Shown piece by piece: positions 51,180-60,060 of a DNA stretch of 64,000 nucleotides. The DNA lies in contig NZ_CP080590.1 of NCBI RefSeq assembly GCF_019504385.1, positions 2,336,001-2,400,000 of the forward strand, in the 5' to 3' direction. Each line of letters starts with the position of its first letter. Within the stretch, counting starts at the first letter, position 1. Origin of the DNA: Devosia salina (GTDB lineage Bacteria > Pseudomonadota > Alphaproteobacteria > Rhizobiales > Devosiaceae). Made by a program: the position numbers and the translations under genes. The notes beneath the pieces were generated by a model, which was not told the origin of the DNA, did no database searches, and was given only the letters and a program-made list of their open reading frames with translations.

Positions 51180-52958
51180 TCAGCGGATCATGTTCAGCGC
51201 TTCCTGCAGCATCTCATCCGCGGTCGAGACGATGCGGGTGCCGGCCGAATAGGCCTGCTGGGTGATGATCAGCTTGGTGAACTCGTCGGAAATGTCGGTA
51301 TTGGACGCTTCAAGCGCGCCACCGATAATGCCCGAGCCCGAGAGGTCGAAGATCGGCTCGCCCGATTCTGAGGTCGCCTCGTAGACGCCGCCATCGAGAC
51401 GCTTGAGCGAGTTGATGCCGTTGAACTGCGCGGTCACCACCTGCGCCATTTCGATGCGCTCACCGTTTGAATAGGTCGCGACGACGCGACCGGAGTCGGT
51501 AATGGCGACAGAGAGGAATTCACCCGCCCCATAGCCGTTCTGGTTGAGGGTCGAGACCGTCACCGTGCCGTTGACGTCGGCGAACTGCGAGACGCCATTG
51601 GTATCATGCGCCAGCACCACATCGCCGATCAGCACGCCATTGACGCGCAGATCATCAATGGTGGCCTGGGGTACGCTGGTCGAGAGCGAACCATTGCTGC
51701 CGAACTCATAATCCTGTCCGATATTGGTCCAGGCCGGCGAACCGCCCACTGCAGCACTGTCGGAGAGGTAGAACAGGTTCCAGCGGTCGGTCCCGCCCGA
51801 GGCAGCGCTATCGACCTTGGCCCAGCGCAGCTGCACGTTCACCGGCGCGCCATTGCTGGCATAGACGGTGATGGCGCCGCCAGAGATGGAATTGGCGACG
51901 AAGTCGTCGGCATCGTCGGCCGAAACGGTATTGACCGTTGCCAGCGTCGGGTCCGAGGAGGTCTGCGGATCGGTGAGGCCCAGGGCCGTCTCGAGGGCTG
52001 CACTGACGCCGGAAATCGAGAAGCTGGAGTGGTAATCGGTGCCCAGCGTCACGTTGAACTGGTTCGAGCCGTTGAGCGACACTGTTGCCGAGGCGGCCGC
52101 GCCACCGCCGAAGTCACGCAATTCGGACTGCATGTCATCGAGCACGTTCTGGACTGTCCGCGGCGCGACCAGGTCAATCGCCACGCCACCCGTCGGCACG
52201 GGTGAAGAACCGCTGTCGTAGAACTTGAAGTCCACGGCAACGCCATTGACCGTCATGGTCATGGTATCGCCATCGGCAAAGACCGTGGTCGCAAGGTTGG
52301 CCCCGGCGCCGGCCCCCAGGTTCACCGTGCCGTTGGTCGCCGCAGTGGTCGAGCCGGCCGCGAAGTTCTCGGACCCGAGGAGCTCGCTGTTATAGACGGT
52401 GGACTTGTAGTTGGCCGTCTTGGGCAATTGCGGCAGGTTGGACTGATAATTGATCGTCGTGGTCTGGTTGGCCGGCAGGAAGGCGTTGGACAGCTCGATC
52501 ACCTCGGGCACCGAGCCCGAGATATTGCCCGTGGCCGGATCGATCGGCAGGCCCTTGAGATAGTAGCCGGCGCCGTTGACCAGCAGACCATCCTTGTCGA
52601 TCTCGAAGTCACCGCGACGGGTGAAGTAGTTCGACCCGGCAAAGACTGAATTGCCGTCCGACTGACCGACCTTGGGCTCCACCACGAAGAAGCCATTGGC
52701 ATTGAGCGCGATATAGGTTTCGTTCGAGCTCGTCTGGATATCGCCCTGGATATTGTTGGTGGCGCGCGATTGCGCCAGCACCGCACCCGGGACCTGCGAC
52801 TTCAGCGGCGCGTCCGGAATGAGGTCCATGAAGCTCGTTTCCATCCGCTTGTAGCCGGTGGTCTGCGAGTTCGCGATATTGCCCGAAATGTTTTCCAGCG
52901 CATGCGATTGTGCCCGCAGGCCAGTCACCGCGCTGGAAAGAGCCCCATAGATACCCAT
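51180..52958 (-). CDS. flgE: Flagellar hook protein FlgE
   Basis: The 592-residue hook subunit begins MGIYGALSSAVTGLRAQSHA then ENISGNIANSQTTGYKRMET, has the ARGDG-type region NGFFVVEPKVGQSDGN, and ends GGALEASNTDISDEFTKLII, AYSAGTRIVSTADEMLQEAL. The start at 52958 follows CGGAG; a frame open to 53171 would run through the sigma-54-type promoter. It heads flgE-flgK-flgL. Confidence 0.95.
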   Translation of the reverse strand: MGIYGALSSAVTGLRAQSHALENISGNIANSQTTGYKRMETSFMDLIPDAPLKSQVPGAVLAQSRATNNIQGDIQTSSNETYIALNANGFFVVEPKVGQSDGNSVFAGSNYFTRRGDFEIDKDGLLVNGAGYYLKGLPIDPATGNISGSVPEVIELSNAFLPANQTTTINYQSNLPQLPKTANYKSTVYNSELLGSENFAAGSTTAATNGTVNLGAGAGANLATTVFADGDTMTMTVNGVAVDFKFYDSGSSPVPTGGVAIDLVAPRTVQNVLDDMQSELRDFGGGAAASATVSLNGSNQFNVTLGTDYHSSFSISGVSAALETALGLTDPQTSSDPTLATVNTVSADDADDFVANSISGGAITVYASNGAPVNVQLRWAKVDSAASGGTDRWNLFYLSDSAAVGGSPAWTNIGQDYEFGSNGSLSTSVPQATIDDLRVNGVLIGDVVLAHDTNGVSQFADVNGTVTVSTLNQNGYGAGEFLSVAITDSGRVVATYSNGERIEMAQVVTAQFNGINSLKRLDGGVYEATSESGEPIFDLSGSGIIGGALEASNTDISDEFTKLIITQQAYSAGTRIVSTADEMLQEALNMIR

Positions 52959-53009
52959 CTGTAACTCCGTAATCCCCGATGCGCCGCTGGGCGCGTTCAG
53001 CACATCAGA

Positions 53010-53026
53010 TGCAAACCTGATGCCAA
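53010..53026 (-). promoter_or_regulatory. Sigma-54-type promoter of flgE
   Basis: On the minus strand TTGGCATCAGGTTTGCA matches the sigma-54 consensus TTGGCAN-N5-TTGCA with correct GG/GC spacing. The predicted leader to flgE is about 40 bases. Confidence 0.82.
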
Positions 53027-53110
53027 TCGCCAGAACCGTTGATTTTCCTGATGTTTTTCCGCAGAGCTCCGCTGAATGCGGCGACAAGGCGGCAATTGAG
53101 TCCGGGCATG

Positions 53111-53126
53111 GGGCAGATTTTGCCGG
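53111..53126 (-). promoter_or_regulatory. ftr-like element upstream of flgE
   Basis: GGGCAGATTTTGCCGG contains GGCA-N5-TGCC and matches the sites before flgF, fliX/flgI and flgB. It lies 85-100 bases upstream of the sigma-54-type promoter. A degenerate neighbour CGGCAGGCTTGC is at 53140. Confidence 0.68.
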
Positions 53127-53203
53127 TCGCTTGAGATCGCGGCAGGCTTGCTTTAAACGCAACACGGGCAAGGGACGCTTCGGTCCCCCGCGGAGCGTCT
53201 GTT

Positions 53204-54070
53204 ATGCTGTTTTCCAGCGTCGATGAATTTGTGAAGGCCCCGCGCCGCGCCGTGACCGTCTTCGGCATGGCCGGCGTTGGCAAGACGCGGCTGAGCAACA
53301 TGCTGCGCGCCAATCACTGGTTCCACTATTCGGCCGACTATCGCATCGGCACGCGCTATATGGGCGAGTTCATCGTCGACAATTTCAAGCGCGAAGCCAT
53401 GAAGGTGCCCTTCCTGGCGCAGCTTCTGCGCACGGACTCGATCTATATCTCGTCCAACATCACCTTCGACAATCTCGACCCGCTCTCGACCTATCTGGGC
53501 ACCCCGGGCGACCCCAATCGTGGCGGACTCCCCCTGGCGGAATACCAGCGCCGGCAGGAGCAGCATCGCGTTGCCGAGGTGGCAGCGCTTTGCGACGTGC
53601 CCTATTTCATCGAGCGCGCCAAGGCACTCTATGGCTACGACGATTTCATCGCCGACACTGGCGGCTCGCTGATCGAGGTCGTTGATCCGGCAGATCCCGA
53701 GGATCCGGTGATCCGGACCCTCGCGGCCAGCACGGCGCTGATCTATATTCGCGGCACCGAAAAGGATGCCACCGAACTGGTGAAGCGCTTCAAGAAGTCG
53801 CCCAAGCCGATGTATTATCAGCCCGATTTCCTCGTCGAGAAATGGACGGAGTACAAGCTGATGAATGGCATTCTCGACGATAACGATGTCGACCCGGCCG
53901 GTTTCGGCGCCTGGGGCTTCGAAGCGCTGCTGCACGACCGCCTGCCCCGCTACCAGGCGCTGGCCGACAATTTCGGCTATGTCGTGGAAGCCTCCGACCT
54001 GGCCACCGTGCGGGACGGCGACGAGTTCGTCGATCTGGTCGCCTCCGCCATCGAGAAGCGAATGCGCTAG
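53204..54070 (+). CDS. P-loop ATPase, conserved in alphaproteobacteria
   Basis: The 288-residue protein has a Walker A motif GMAGVGKT at about residues 22-29 (VTVFGMAGVGKTRLSNMLRA), a Walker B-like FIADTGGSLIEVVD and the C-terminal DEFVDLVASAIEKRM. Family members are labelled only as ATPases; the kinase-like fold would bind nucleotide. It is divergent from flgE and precedes metA. Start 53204 follows GGAG. Function unknown. Confidence 0.8.
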   Translation: MLFSSVDEFVKAPRRAVTVFGMAGVGKTRLSNMLRANHWFHYSADYRIGTRYMGEFIVDNFKREAMKVPFLAQLLRTDSIYISSNITFDNLDPLSTYLGTPGDPNRGGLPLAEYQRRQEQHRVAEVAALCDVPYFIERAKALYGYDDFIADTGGSLIEVVDPADPEDPVIRTLAASTALIYIRGTEKDATELVKRFKKSPKPMYYQPDFLVEKWTEYKLMNGILDDNDVDPAGFGAWGFEALLHDRLPRYQALADNFGYVVEASDLATVRDGDEFVDLVASAIEKRMR

Positions 54071-54142
54071 CGCGCGGCGTCTCAGTGACGCCTGCGCGCC
54101 GGCTTGAATCGCTTTCTCGTATTTCCCAGCTAAGAGGCTGCC

Positions 54143-55054
54143 ATGCCTATTCGAATTCCAGACAACCTGCCCGCCCGACGAACGCTCGAAGACGAGGGCG
54201 TCAACGTCATGGATTCCAGCCGTGCTGCGCGGCAGGACATCCGTCCGCTCGAATTCGGGCTCCTCAATCTGATGCCGAACAAGGAACGCACCGAGACCCA
54301 GTTCGCGCGGCTCATCGGCGCCACCCCGCTGCAGATCAATCTGAGCCTGGTCCGGGTCACCGAGCACCAGTCCAAGAACACGCCCGAGGATTACCTCAAC
54401 ACCTTCTACCAGACCTGGGAGGAAGTGAAGGAGCGCAAGTTCGACGGCTTCATCGTCACCGGTGCGCCCATCGCCAACCTGCCCTTCGAGGAGGTCCGCT
54501 ACTGGCCCGAAATGCTCGAGATCATGGAATGGACGCGCACCAACGTGCATCACACCATGTTCATCTGCTGGGGCGCGCAGGCGGCCCTGCACCATTTCCA
54601 CGGTGCGCGCCGCTACCGCATGGACAAGAAGGCCTTTGGCGTTTTCCGACACCGGATCGTCAACCCGCGCTCGCCCTTCCTGCGCGGCCTGTCCGACAGT
54701 CCCATGATCCCGGTCTCGCGCTATAACGACATCGATCGTGAAAGCCTCGGCGACCGGCTCGAAATCCTGATCGACAACGAGGAGATCGGGCTGTGCATGC
54801 TGGGCGACCGCAATGAACGCGCCGTCTATTTCCTGAACCACCTGGAATATGACAACCGCTCATTGGCCGACGAGTATGAGCGGGACATCAAGGCCGGTCT
54901 CGATACGCCGCCGCCCCAGAACCTGTTCCCCAACGGCGACACCAGCGCCGTGCCGGAGAACCGCTGGCGCAGCCATGCGCACCTGTTGTTCCAGAACTGG
55001 ATCAACGAGATCTACCAGACGACGCCGTTCGAACTGGACAAGATCGGGCAATAA
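54143..55054 (+). CDS. metA: Homoserine O-acyltransferase MetA
   Basis: The 303-residue enzyme acylates homoserine, the first step to methionine. The nucleophile Cys is in MFICWGAQAALHHF, with KAFGVFRHRIVNPRSPFLRG, SRYNDIDRESL and GDRNERAVYFLNHLEYD around the His-Glu partners. The loop that separates acetyl from succinyl users reads VTGAPIANLPFEEVRYW; by my alignment the specificity position is Ala, neither the Glu of acetylators nor the Gly of E. coli, so the acyl donor is uncertain. Start follows AGAGG. Confidence 0.93.
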   Translation: MPIRIPDNLPARRTLEDEGVNVMDSSRAARQDIRPLEFGLLNLMPNKERTETQFARLIGATPLQINLSLVRVTEHQSKNTPEDYLNTFYQTWEEVKERKFDGFIVTGAPIANLPFEEVRYWPEMLEIMEWTRTNVHHTMFICWGAQAALHHFHGARRYRMDKKAFGVFRHRIVNPRSPFLRGLSDSPMIPVSRYNDIDRESLGDRLEILIDNEEIGLCMLGDRNERAVYFLNHLEYDNRSLADEYERDIKAGLDTPPPQNLFPNGDTSAVPENRWRSHAHLLFQNWINEIYQTTPFELDKIGQ

Positions 55055-55168
55055 AGCCACCCCCCTCGGCGAGACCCGAGGGGGACCGGCACTCCCGATT
55101 GGGACGCGGCTGCCTCTTTGCAAACCGCACCCCGCTCCCTACCTTGCAGGGACACTTGGGGACGAACC

Positions 55169-56620
55169 TTGCCGCAGCCGCCGACCACCCTCACCGACGA
55201 ACTGGGCATCGCCCTCTCCAACCTCGCCGACAGCGCCACCGGCGTATTGACGCCGACGCTGCGCCTCGGCGTCACCGGCCTCAGCCGCGCCGGCAAGACC
55301 ATTTTCATCACCGCACTGGTCCACAACCTTCTCACCCAGGGCCGCCTGCCCGGCTTCGCCCCGCTGGCCGACGGCCGCTTCATCGGCGCCCGGCTGGCCG
55401 AATATCCCGATGCCACCATCCCGCGCTTTGCCTATGAGCAGCATCTGGCGACCTTGACCGGCACTCCACCGGCCTGGCCCGAGGGCACGCGACGCATCTC
55501 GCAACTGCGCCTGGTCCTCAAGTTCCAGTCGGCCAAGTGGTGGGCCGGCATGACCGGGCCGGCCACGCTCAACCTCGACATAGTCGACTATCCCGGCGAA
55601 TGGCTGCTCGACCTGCCTTTGCTCGGCCTTTCCTTTGCCGAATGGAGCGCCGAGGCGCTGGACCGCGCCCGCCTGCCCGGCCATGCGACTGAGGCTGCCG
55701 ATTTTCTCAGGACCCTCGAGGGCGTCGATGTGTCCGGGGACGCCAGCGATGTCGATGCCGAGCGCCTGGCATCCACCTTCACCACCTATCTGCGCCGCAG
55801 CCGCGAGCATGGGGCGCTCTCGACGCTGCCGCCCGGTCGGTTTCTCCTGCCCGGCGACCTCGAAGGCTCGCCCGCGCTCACCTTCGCGCCACTGCCTCGC
55901 CCGGCCGGCGCTACCCGCAATGGCAGCCTCTACGCCATGCTCGAAGGCCGGTTCGAGGCATATAAGGCGCAGGTGGTGCGCCCGTTCTTCCGCGACCATT
56001 TCGCCCGGCTCGACCGGCAGGTGGTGCTCGTCGACACGCTGCGCGCCCTCAATGCTGGTCCCGAAGCCGTCAACGACCTTGAGACGGCGCTGACCGCTGT
56101 GCTGGCCTGCTTCCGCCAGGGCGAGGCCAATCCCCTGCTGCGGCCCTTCTCGCGCCGCATCGACCGCATCCTGTTCGCCGCCACCAAAGCCGACCATGTG
56201 CATCACACCAGCCACGATCGCCTGCAGGCCATTCTCAACCGCCTCGTGGCCAATGCCAGCAAGCGGGCGCGCTTTGCCGGGGCCGCCACCCGGTCCCTCG
56301 CGATTGCGGGCATTCGCGCCACCAGCGAAGGCACCATTCGCGAGCATGGCGAGACCCTGCCCACCCTTGTCGGAACACCTGTCGAGGGCCAGACGCTGGA
56401 CGGGGCGATCTATGACGGCAGGACCGAAATCGCCCTGTTTCCCGGGGACTTGCCGGAACGCCCTGATTCACTGTTCGAGGGTGGAGAGCCCGTATCCCTG
56501 AATTTTCTGCGCTTCACCCCACCGCAGAAACTGGACCGCAATGCTGCCGGCGATCCGGTGCTGCCCCATATCCGGCTCGACCAGGCCATGGACTTTCTCA
56601 TCGGAGACTGGATGGCATGA
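55169..56620 (+). CDS. ycjX: YcjX family GTPase-like protein (DUF463)
   Basis: The 483-residue protein has a P-loop LGVTGLSRAGKTIFITALVH and the YcjX signatures FIGARLAEYPDATIPRFAYE, LNLDIVDYPGEWLLDLPLL and ILFAATKADHVHHTSHDRLQ. YcjX is a stress-induced, dynamin-like P-loop protein. No ATG is near; TTG 55169 behind GGGGA is preferred to TTG 55118. It overlaps ycjF by four bases (ATGA), the conserved partner. Confidence 0.9.
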   Translation: MPQPPTTLTDELGIALSNLADSATGVLTPTLRLGVTGLSRAGKTIFITALVHNLLTQGRLPGFAPLADGRFIGARLAEYPDATIPRFAYEQHLATLTGTPPAWPEGTRRISQLRLVLKFQSAKWWAGMTGPATLNLDIVDYPGEWLLDLPLLGLSFAEWSAEALDRARLPGHATEAADFLRTLEGVDVSGDASDVDAERLASTFTTYLRRSREHGALSTLPPGRFLLPGDLEGSPALTFAPLPRPAGATRNGSLYAMLEGRFEAYKAQVVRPFFRDHFARLDRQVVLVDTLRALNAGPEAVNDLETALTAVLACFRQGEANPLLRPFSRRIDRILFAATKADHVHHTSHDRLQAILNRLVANASKRARFAGAATRSLAIAGIRATSEGTIREHGETLPTLVGTPVEGQTLDGAIYDGRTEIALFPGDLPERPDSLFEGGEPVSLNFLRFTPPQKLDRNAAGDPVLPHIRLDQAMDFLIGDWMA

Positions 56621-57639
56621 AACGCCCCGTTGCCCGAACCATGGACAGTGCCGACCGCCCGACAGATATGGTGCGCGCCCCTCGCGCCTTCACCCCAGAT
56701 CGCGCCGAGATCGTCGAGGCCGCTTTCGCGCCCGAGGCCGAGCCAGTGGAGCCGGCGCCGCCGCCACGCCGCATGAGCTGGTTCGGCCGTTTGGCCTGGA
56801 CCACGGGCGGCATTCTGGTCTCCACTGCATTGGGCCTGGCCGCCGACCGGCTGATCCGCGACCTCTTTGCGACCAATGAATGGCTGGGTTGGCTGGGCCT
56901 GGGCGTGCTTGGTCTTTTCGTGCTGGCCGTCATTGCCATCGTCACCCGAGAGATACTTGCCCTGCGTCGCCTGCGCGTTCTGGACGCCCTCCGGCACGAA
57001 GCTGCACGCGCAACCCTGGACAATGACCGCAAGGCCGCCGGCACTGTCGCGGACCATCTCCTCGGCATCTATGCCGACCGCCCCGACCTCGCTCGCGCCC
57101 GCACCACGCTGACCGAACACCTGCCCAACCTGTTCGACGGCACCGAGGTCATCGCCCTGGCCGAGCGCAGCCTTATGGCGCCTCTGGATGCACGCGCCAA
57201 GGCGCTGACGGCCGCTTCCGCGCGCCGCGTGGCCCTGGTGACGGCAGTGTCGCCCCGGGCCCTGGTGGACATTGCCTTCGTCATCTATGAGAGCGTCAGG
57301 CTGGCCGGGGCCATAGCTGCGCTCTATGGCGCCCGCCCGGGCTTTTTCGGCTTCTGGCGGCTTGCGGGGGCCGTGCTGGCCCATCTGGCCGTCACCGGCG
57401 GCCTGGTGCTGACCGATGGCGTGGTCGAACAACTGGTGGGCCAGGGTCTTGCAGCGAAGCTCTCCGCCCGACTCGGTGAGGGCGTGGTCAACGGCCTGAT
57501 GACCGTGCGCGTCGGCATCGCCGCCATGCGCGTGGTCCGCCCCCTGCCCTTCGAGACGCTGCCGCAGCCCATGGTGCGCGACTTCATCGGGGAACTCACC
57601 CGCGTTGTCGGAGACGCTGGAAAATCCGGCACTAACTGA
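56617..57639 (+). CDS. ycjF: YcjF family membrane protein (DUF697, TIGR01620)
   Basis: The 340-residue protein has two central membrane helices (SWFGRLAWTTGGILVSTALG, WLGLGVLGLFVLAVIAIVTR) and a C-terminal DUF697 region (ALVDIAFVIYESVRLAGAIA, FFGFWRLAGAVLAHLAVTGG, RVGIAAMRVVRPLPF). It is the usual partner of YcjX. It is convergent with the EAL gene, with six bases between. Confidence 0.9.
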   Translation: MKRPVARTMDSADRPTDMVRAPRAFTPDRAEIVEAAFAPEAEPVEPAPPPRRMSWFGRLAWTTGGILVSTALGLAADRLIRDLFATNEWLGWLGLGVLGLFVLAVIAIVTREILALRRLRVLDALRHEAARATLDNDRKAAGTVADHLLGIYADRPDLARARTTLTEHLPNLFDGTEVIALAERSLMAPLDARAKALTAASARRVALVTAVSPRALVDIAFVIYESVRLAGAIAALYGARPGFFGFWRLAGAVLAHLAVTGGLVLTDGVVEQLVGQGLAAKLSARLGEGVVNGLMTVRVGIAAMRVVRPLPFETLPQPMVRDFIGELTRVVGDAGKSGTN

Positions 57640-57645
57640 GCCGCC

Positions 57646-58398
57646 TTAGGCCGCCAGTTTCAGATCGGCCTCAAAAGTCTCGACCTGCGGCTTGGCGAAA
57701 TAGAAGCCCTGGAACAGCGTGATGCCCGCGGCCCTGAGGGCAACCAGCTCCGCCTCGGTCTCTACCCCTTCGGCCAGCACGGCGATGTCGAGCTGGCGGC
57801 AAATGCCCACAATGCCGGCGATGATCGCCTGCCGGGCGGCCGAACTGTCGACACCGCGAAGCAGGTCCATGTCGATCTTGATGAGGTCGGGCTGGAATTT
57901 CGCCAACAGGCCCAGGCCCGCATAGCCGGCGCCGAAATCGTCCAGTGCTGTCATGAAGCCCATGCGCCGGTACTCGGCAACGATATTGGCAACATGCGCC
58001 GTGTCGCCCATGCGTTCGTTCTCGGTGAACTCGAACATCAACCGCCTGGGGTCGAACTGCACACGCGCCGCCGCGGCCAGTGTCGCCCGGATGCAGGCCT
58101 TCGGCTCATAGACAGCGTTGGGCATGAAATTGATCGAGAGCCGTGCTCTTGACGTCGCCGGCAGGTGTTCCCCGGCCAGTTCAATGGCCTTGACCCGGCA
58201 GGCCTGGTCGAACACGTAGCGATTGGCCTCGGTCACCGCGGACAGCACCGCACCGGCGCCTTGGCCGTCCACACCGCGCACCAGGGCTTCATAGCCCCAG
58301 ATCTCGCCCGCGGCCAGATCGACTATTGGGTGGAATGCCATCGTGAACGGCACCGGAAAGTCTTCGCCATTCTGGCAGCCTTGGCACGTCACGCCCAT
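57646..58398 (-). CDS. EAL-domain cyclic-di-GMP phosphodiesterase
   Basis: The 250-residue protein is a stand-alone EAL domain. Catalytic signatures are intact: YEALVRG, NFMPN, FEFTENE, DDFGAGYAGLGLL, LIKIDMD, AEGVETEAEL and QGFYFAKP. A short N-terminal CQGCQNG gives two cysteines that could bind metal. It should hydrolyse c-di-GMP and may thereby promote motility. No sensory domain or membrane span is present. Confidence 0.9.
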   Translation of the reverse strand: MGVTCQGCQNGEDFPVPFTMAFHPIVDLAAGEIWGYEALVRGVDGQGAGAVLSAVTEANRYVFDQACRVKAIELAGEHLPATSRARLSINFMPNAVYEPKACIRATLAAAARVQFDPRRLMFEFTENERMGDTAHVANIVAEYRRMGFMTALDDFGAGYAGLGLLAKFQPDLIKIDMDLLRGVDSSAARQAIIAGIVGICRQLDIAVLAEGVETEAELVALRAAGITLFQGFYFAKPQVETFEADLKLAA

Positions 58399-58490
58399 GA
58401 AATCCGACCTATGCTCGAAACTGGAAGAAGCAAATTCCGCCAGCCTGCGGCAAACGTCTTAAGGCATTGCCAATGCGGCAAGGATCGTGA

Positions 58491-58811
58491 TCAGTCCTTG
58501 GCGGCGCTCGGCGCCAGGGTCAGCTTCAGCCCGTCCAGGGCGTCGGAGCACAGGATCTGGCAGGAGAGGCGGGAATTGGACTTCACGTCACCCACGCTAT
58601 CCAGCATGTCCTCTTCCTCGTCGCTGGGGGCGCCGACGGCGTCGAGCCAGTCAGTATCCACATAGACGTGGCAGGTGGCGCAGGAACAGGCGCCGCCGCA
58701 TTCGGCCTTGATATTGAGGCCCCAGTCGCGAATAACCTCCATGACGCGCCAGCCCTCGAGCCCTTCGAGCTCGTGCACTTCGCCTGCCTGGTCGGTAACA
58801 GTGATCTTCAT
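58491..58811 (-). CDS. [2Fe-2S] ferredoxin, adrenodoxin type
   Basis: The 106-residue electron carrier has the cluster ligands in CGGACSCATC and a fourth Cys in SCQILC, and the typical VDTDWLDAVGAPSDEEEDML and SRLSCQI. The start at 58811 gives MKITVTDQ; the frame is open back to 58883 without similarity. It follows the ferredoxin reductase gene on the same strand, separated by a terminator-like hairpin, suggesting a functional pair. Confidence 0.93.
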   Translation of the reverse strand: MKITVTDQAGEVHELEGLEGWRVMEVIRDWGLNIKAECGGACSCATCHVYVDTDWLDAVGAPSDEEEDMLDSVGDVKSNSRLSCQILCSDALDGLKLTLAPSAAKD

Positions 58812-58845
58812 GGGGCGCTCCTCAACAGCGGGGCGTCCATACCCC

Positions 58846-58873
58846 TCAAAAGACCCCGCCGCAAGAGCGGGGC
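58846..58873 (-). terminator. Terminator between ferredoxin reductase and ferredoxin genes
   Basis: On the minus strand CCCCGC-TCTTGCG-GCGGGG is followed by TCTTTTGAG, 18 bases after the reductase stop. Confidence 0.78.
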
Positions 58874-58889
58874 CGCTTGGCAATTCGGC

Positions 58890-59915
58890 TTAAGCCACGC
58901 CCAGCTTCTTCTGCAGCTTGGTGGAGCTGGTGGTGTACTGGAACACCACGCGCTCACCCGGCGAAATCACGGCCTTGGCCGCCTGCGCCATCAATGCCGC
59001 CTCGTGGAAGCCCGAGAGGATCAGCTTGAGCTTGCCCGGATAGTGGTTGATGTCGCCAATGGCGAAGATGCCCGGCACCGAGGTTTCGAATTTTTCGGTG
59101 TCGACGACAATGGTGTTGTCGTTGAGCTCGAGCCCCCAGTCCGCCACCGGACCCAGCTTCATGGTCAGGCCGAAGAACGGCAGGAGCCGCGTCGCCGGGA
59201 TCGAGAGATCACCCGCTTCGGTCGTCAGGTGCACATGGTTGATCTGGCCGTCTTCACCGTCCAGCTTGGCGATCTGGCCGAGCTGGAAGTTGATCTTCCC
59301 GTCGGCGACCAGCTCCTTCATCTTGTTGACCGAGGCCGGTGCCGCCTTGAAGGCATCGCGACGATGCACAAGGGTCAGGGTGCGGACGATGGGCGCCAGG
59401 TTCAGCGTCCAGTCCAGGGCGGAGTCGCCGCCGCCGACAATGACGACGTCCTGGTCGCGGAAGTCTTCCATCCTGCGCACGGCATAGAACACCGACTTGT
59501 TCTCGTATTGCTCGATGCCTTCCACCGGCGGACGCTTGGGCTGGAACGAACCACCGCCGGCCGCGATCACCACGACCTTGGTGAAGAAGGTCTCATCCGC
59601 ATCCGTCTGCAGCTTGAAAGAGCCGTCTTCCAGCTTCTCGATGGAATTGACCATGCGCGAGAAGTGGAACTCCGGCGAGAACGGCGCGATCTGCGCCATC
59701 AGATTGTCGGTCAGCTGTTGGCCGGTGACCACCGGAAAGCCGGGAATGTCGTAGATCGGCTTTTCCGGATAGAGCTCGGCGCACTGCCCGCCGGCGCGGT
59801 CCAGAATGTCGATGAAATGGCATTTGATATCGAGCAGCCCGAGTTCGAAGGCCGCGAACAGCCCGCAGGGGCCCGCGCCAATAACGACGACATCGGTGGT
59901 GATCTCAGTGCTCAT
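58890..59915 (-). CDS. Ferredoxin-NADP+ reductase, thioredoxin reductase-like type
   Basis: The 341-residue flavoprotein has the FAD-binding VVVIGAGPCGLFAAFELGLL, a second Rossmann motif VVIVGGGDSALDWTLNL and VPGIFAIGDINHYPGKLKL. The CxxC of thioredoxin reductases is absent, the mark of this FNR type found in alphaproteobacteria and bacilli. It reduces ferredoxin or flavodoxin with NADPH. It lies upstream of the ferredoxin gene. Confidence 0.93.
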   Translation of the reverse strand: MSTEITTDVVVIGAGPCGLFAAFELGLLDIKCHFIDILDRAGGQCAELYPEKPIYDIPGFPVVTGQQLTDNLMAQIAPFSPEFHFSRMVNSIEKLEDGSFKLQTDADETFFTKVVVIAAGGGSFQPKRPPVEGIEQYENKSVFYAVRRMEDFRDQDVVIVGGGDSALDWTLNLAPIVRTLTLVHRRDAFKAAPASVNKMKELVADGKINFQLGQIAKLDGEDGQINHVHLTTEAGDLSIPATRLLPFFGLTMKLGPVADWGLELNDNTIVVDTEKFETSVPGIFAIGDINHYPGKLKLILSGFHEAALMAQAAKAVISPGERVVFQYTTSSTKLQKKLGVA

Positions 59916-60060
59916 GTCTCAAAGTCCATTCGAACCCGAGGTCCCTTGACCCCGGAATTGGTCCCATCGGGGCACGGCCCCGCTCTTGATCATGGGAACC
60001 GCCGCTGTCACCAGCGGCCCCGGCTTTCGCCATAAAGACGACTAATACGCTCCAGTTATA

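Noticed and set aside
52959..53171. N-terminal extension of FlgE to 53171
   Set aside because: It would run through the sigma-54-type promoter and ftr-like site; FlgE proteins begin at the chosen MGIYGALSS.
54071..54142. SAM-II riboswitch upstream of metA
   Set aside because: SAM-II elements are common before alphaproteobacterial metA, and GCTAAGAGGCT is suggestive, but the 72-base gap lacks the conserved pseudoknot stem and GATTT-type loop; only a short GGCGT/ACGCC hairpin is seen.
53153..54841. A 562-codon minus-strand frame opposite the ATPase and metA genes
   Set aside because: It spans two unrelated conserved plus-strand genes and has no motif of its own.
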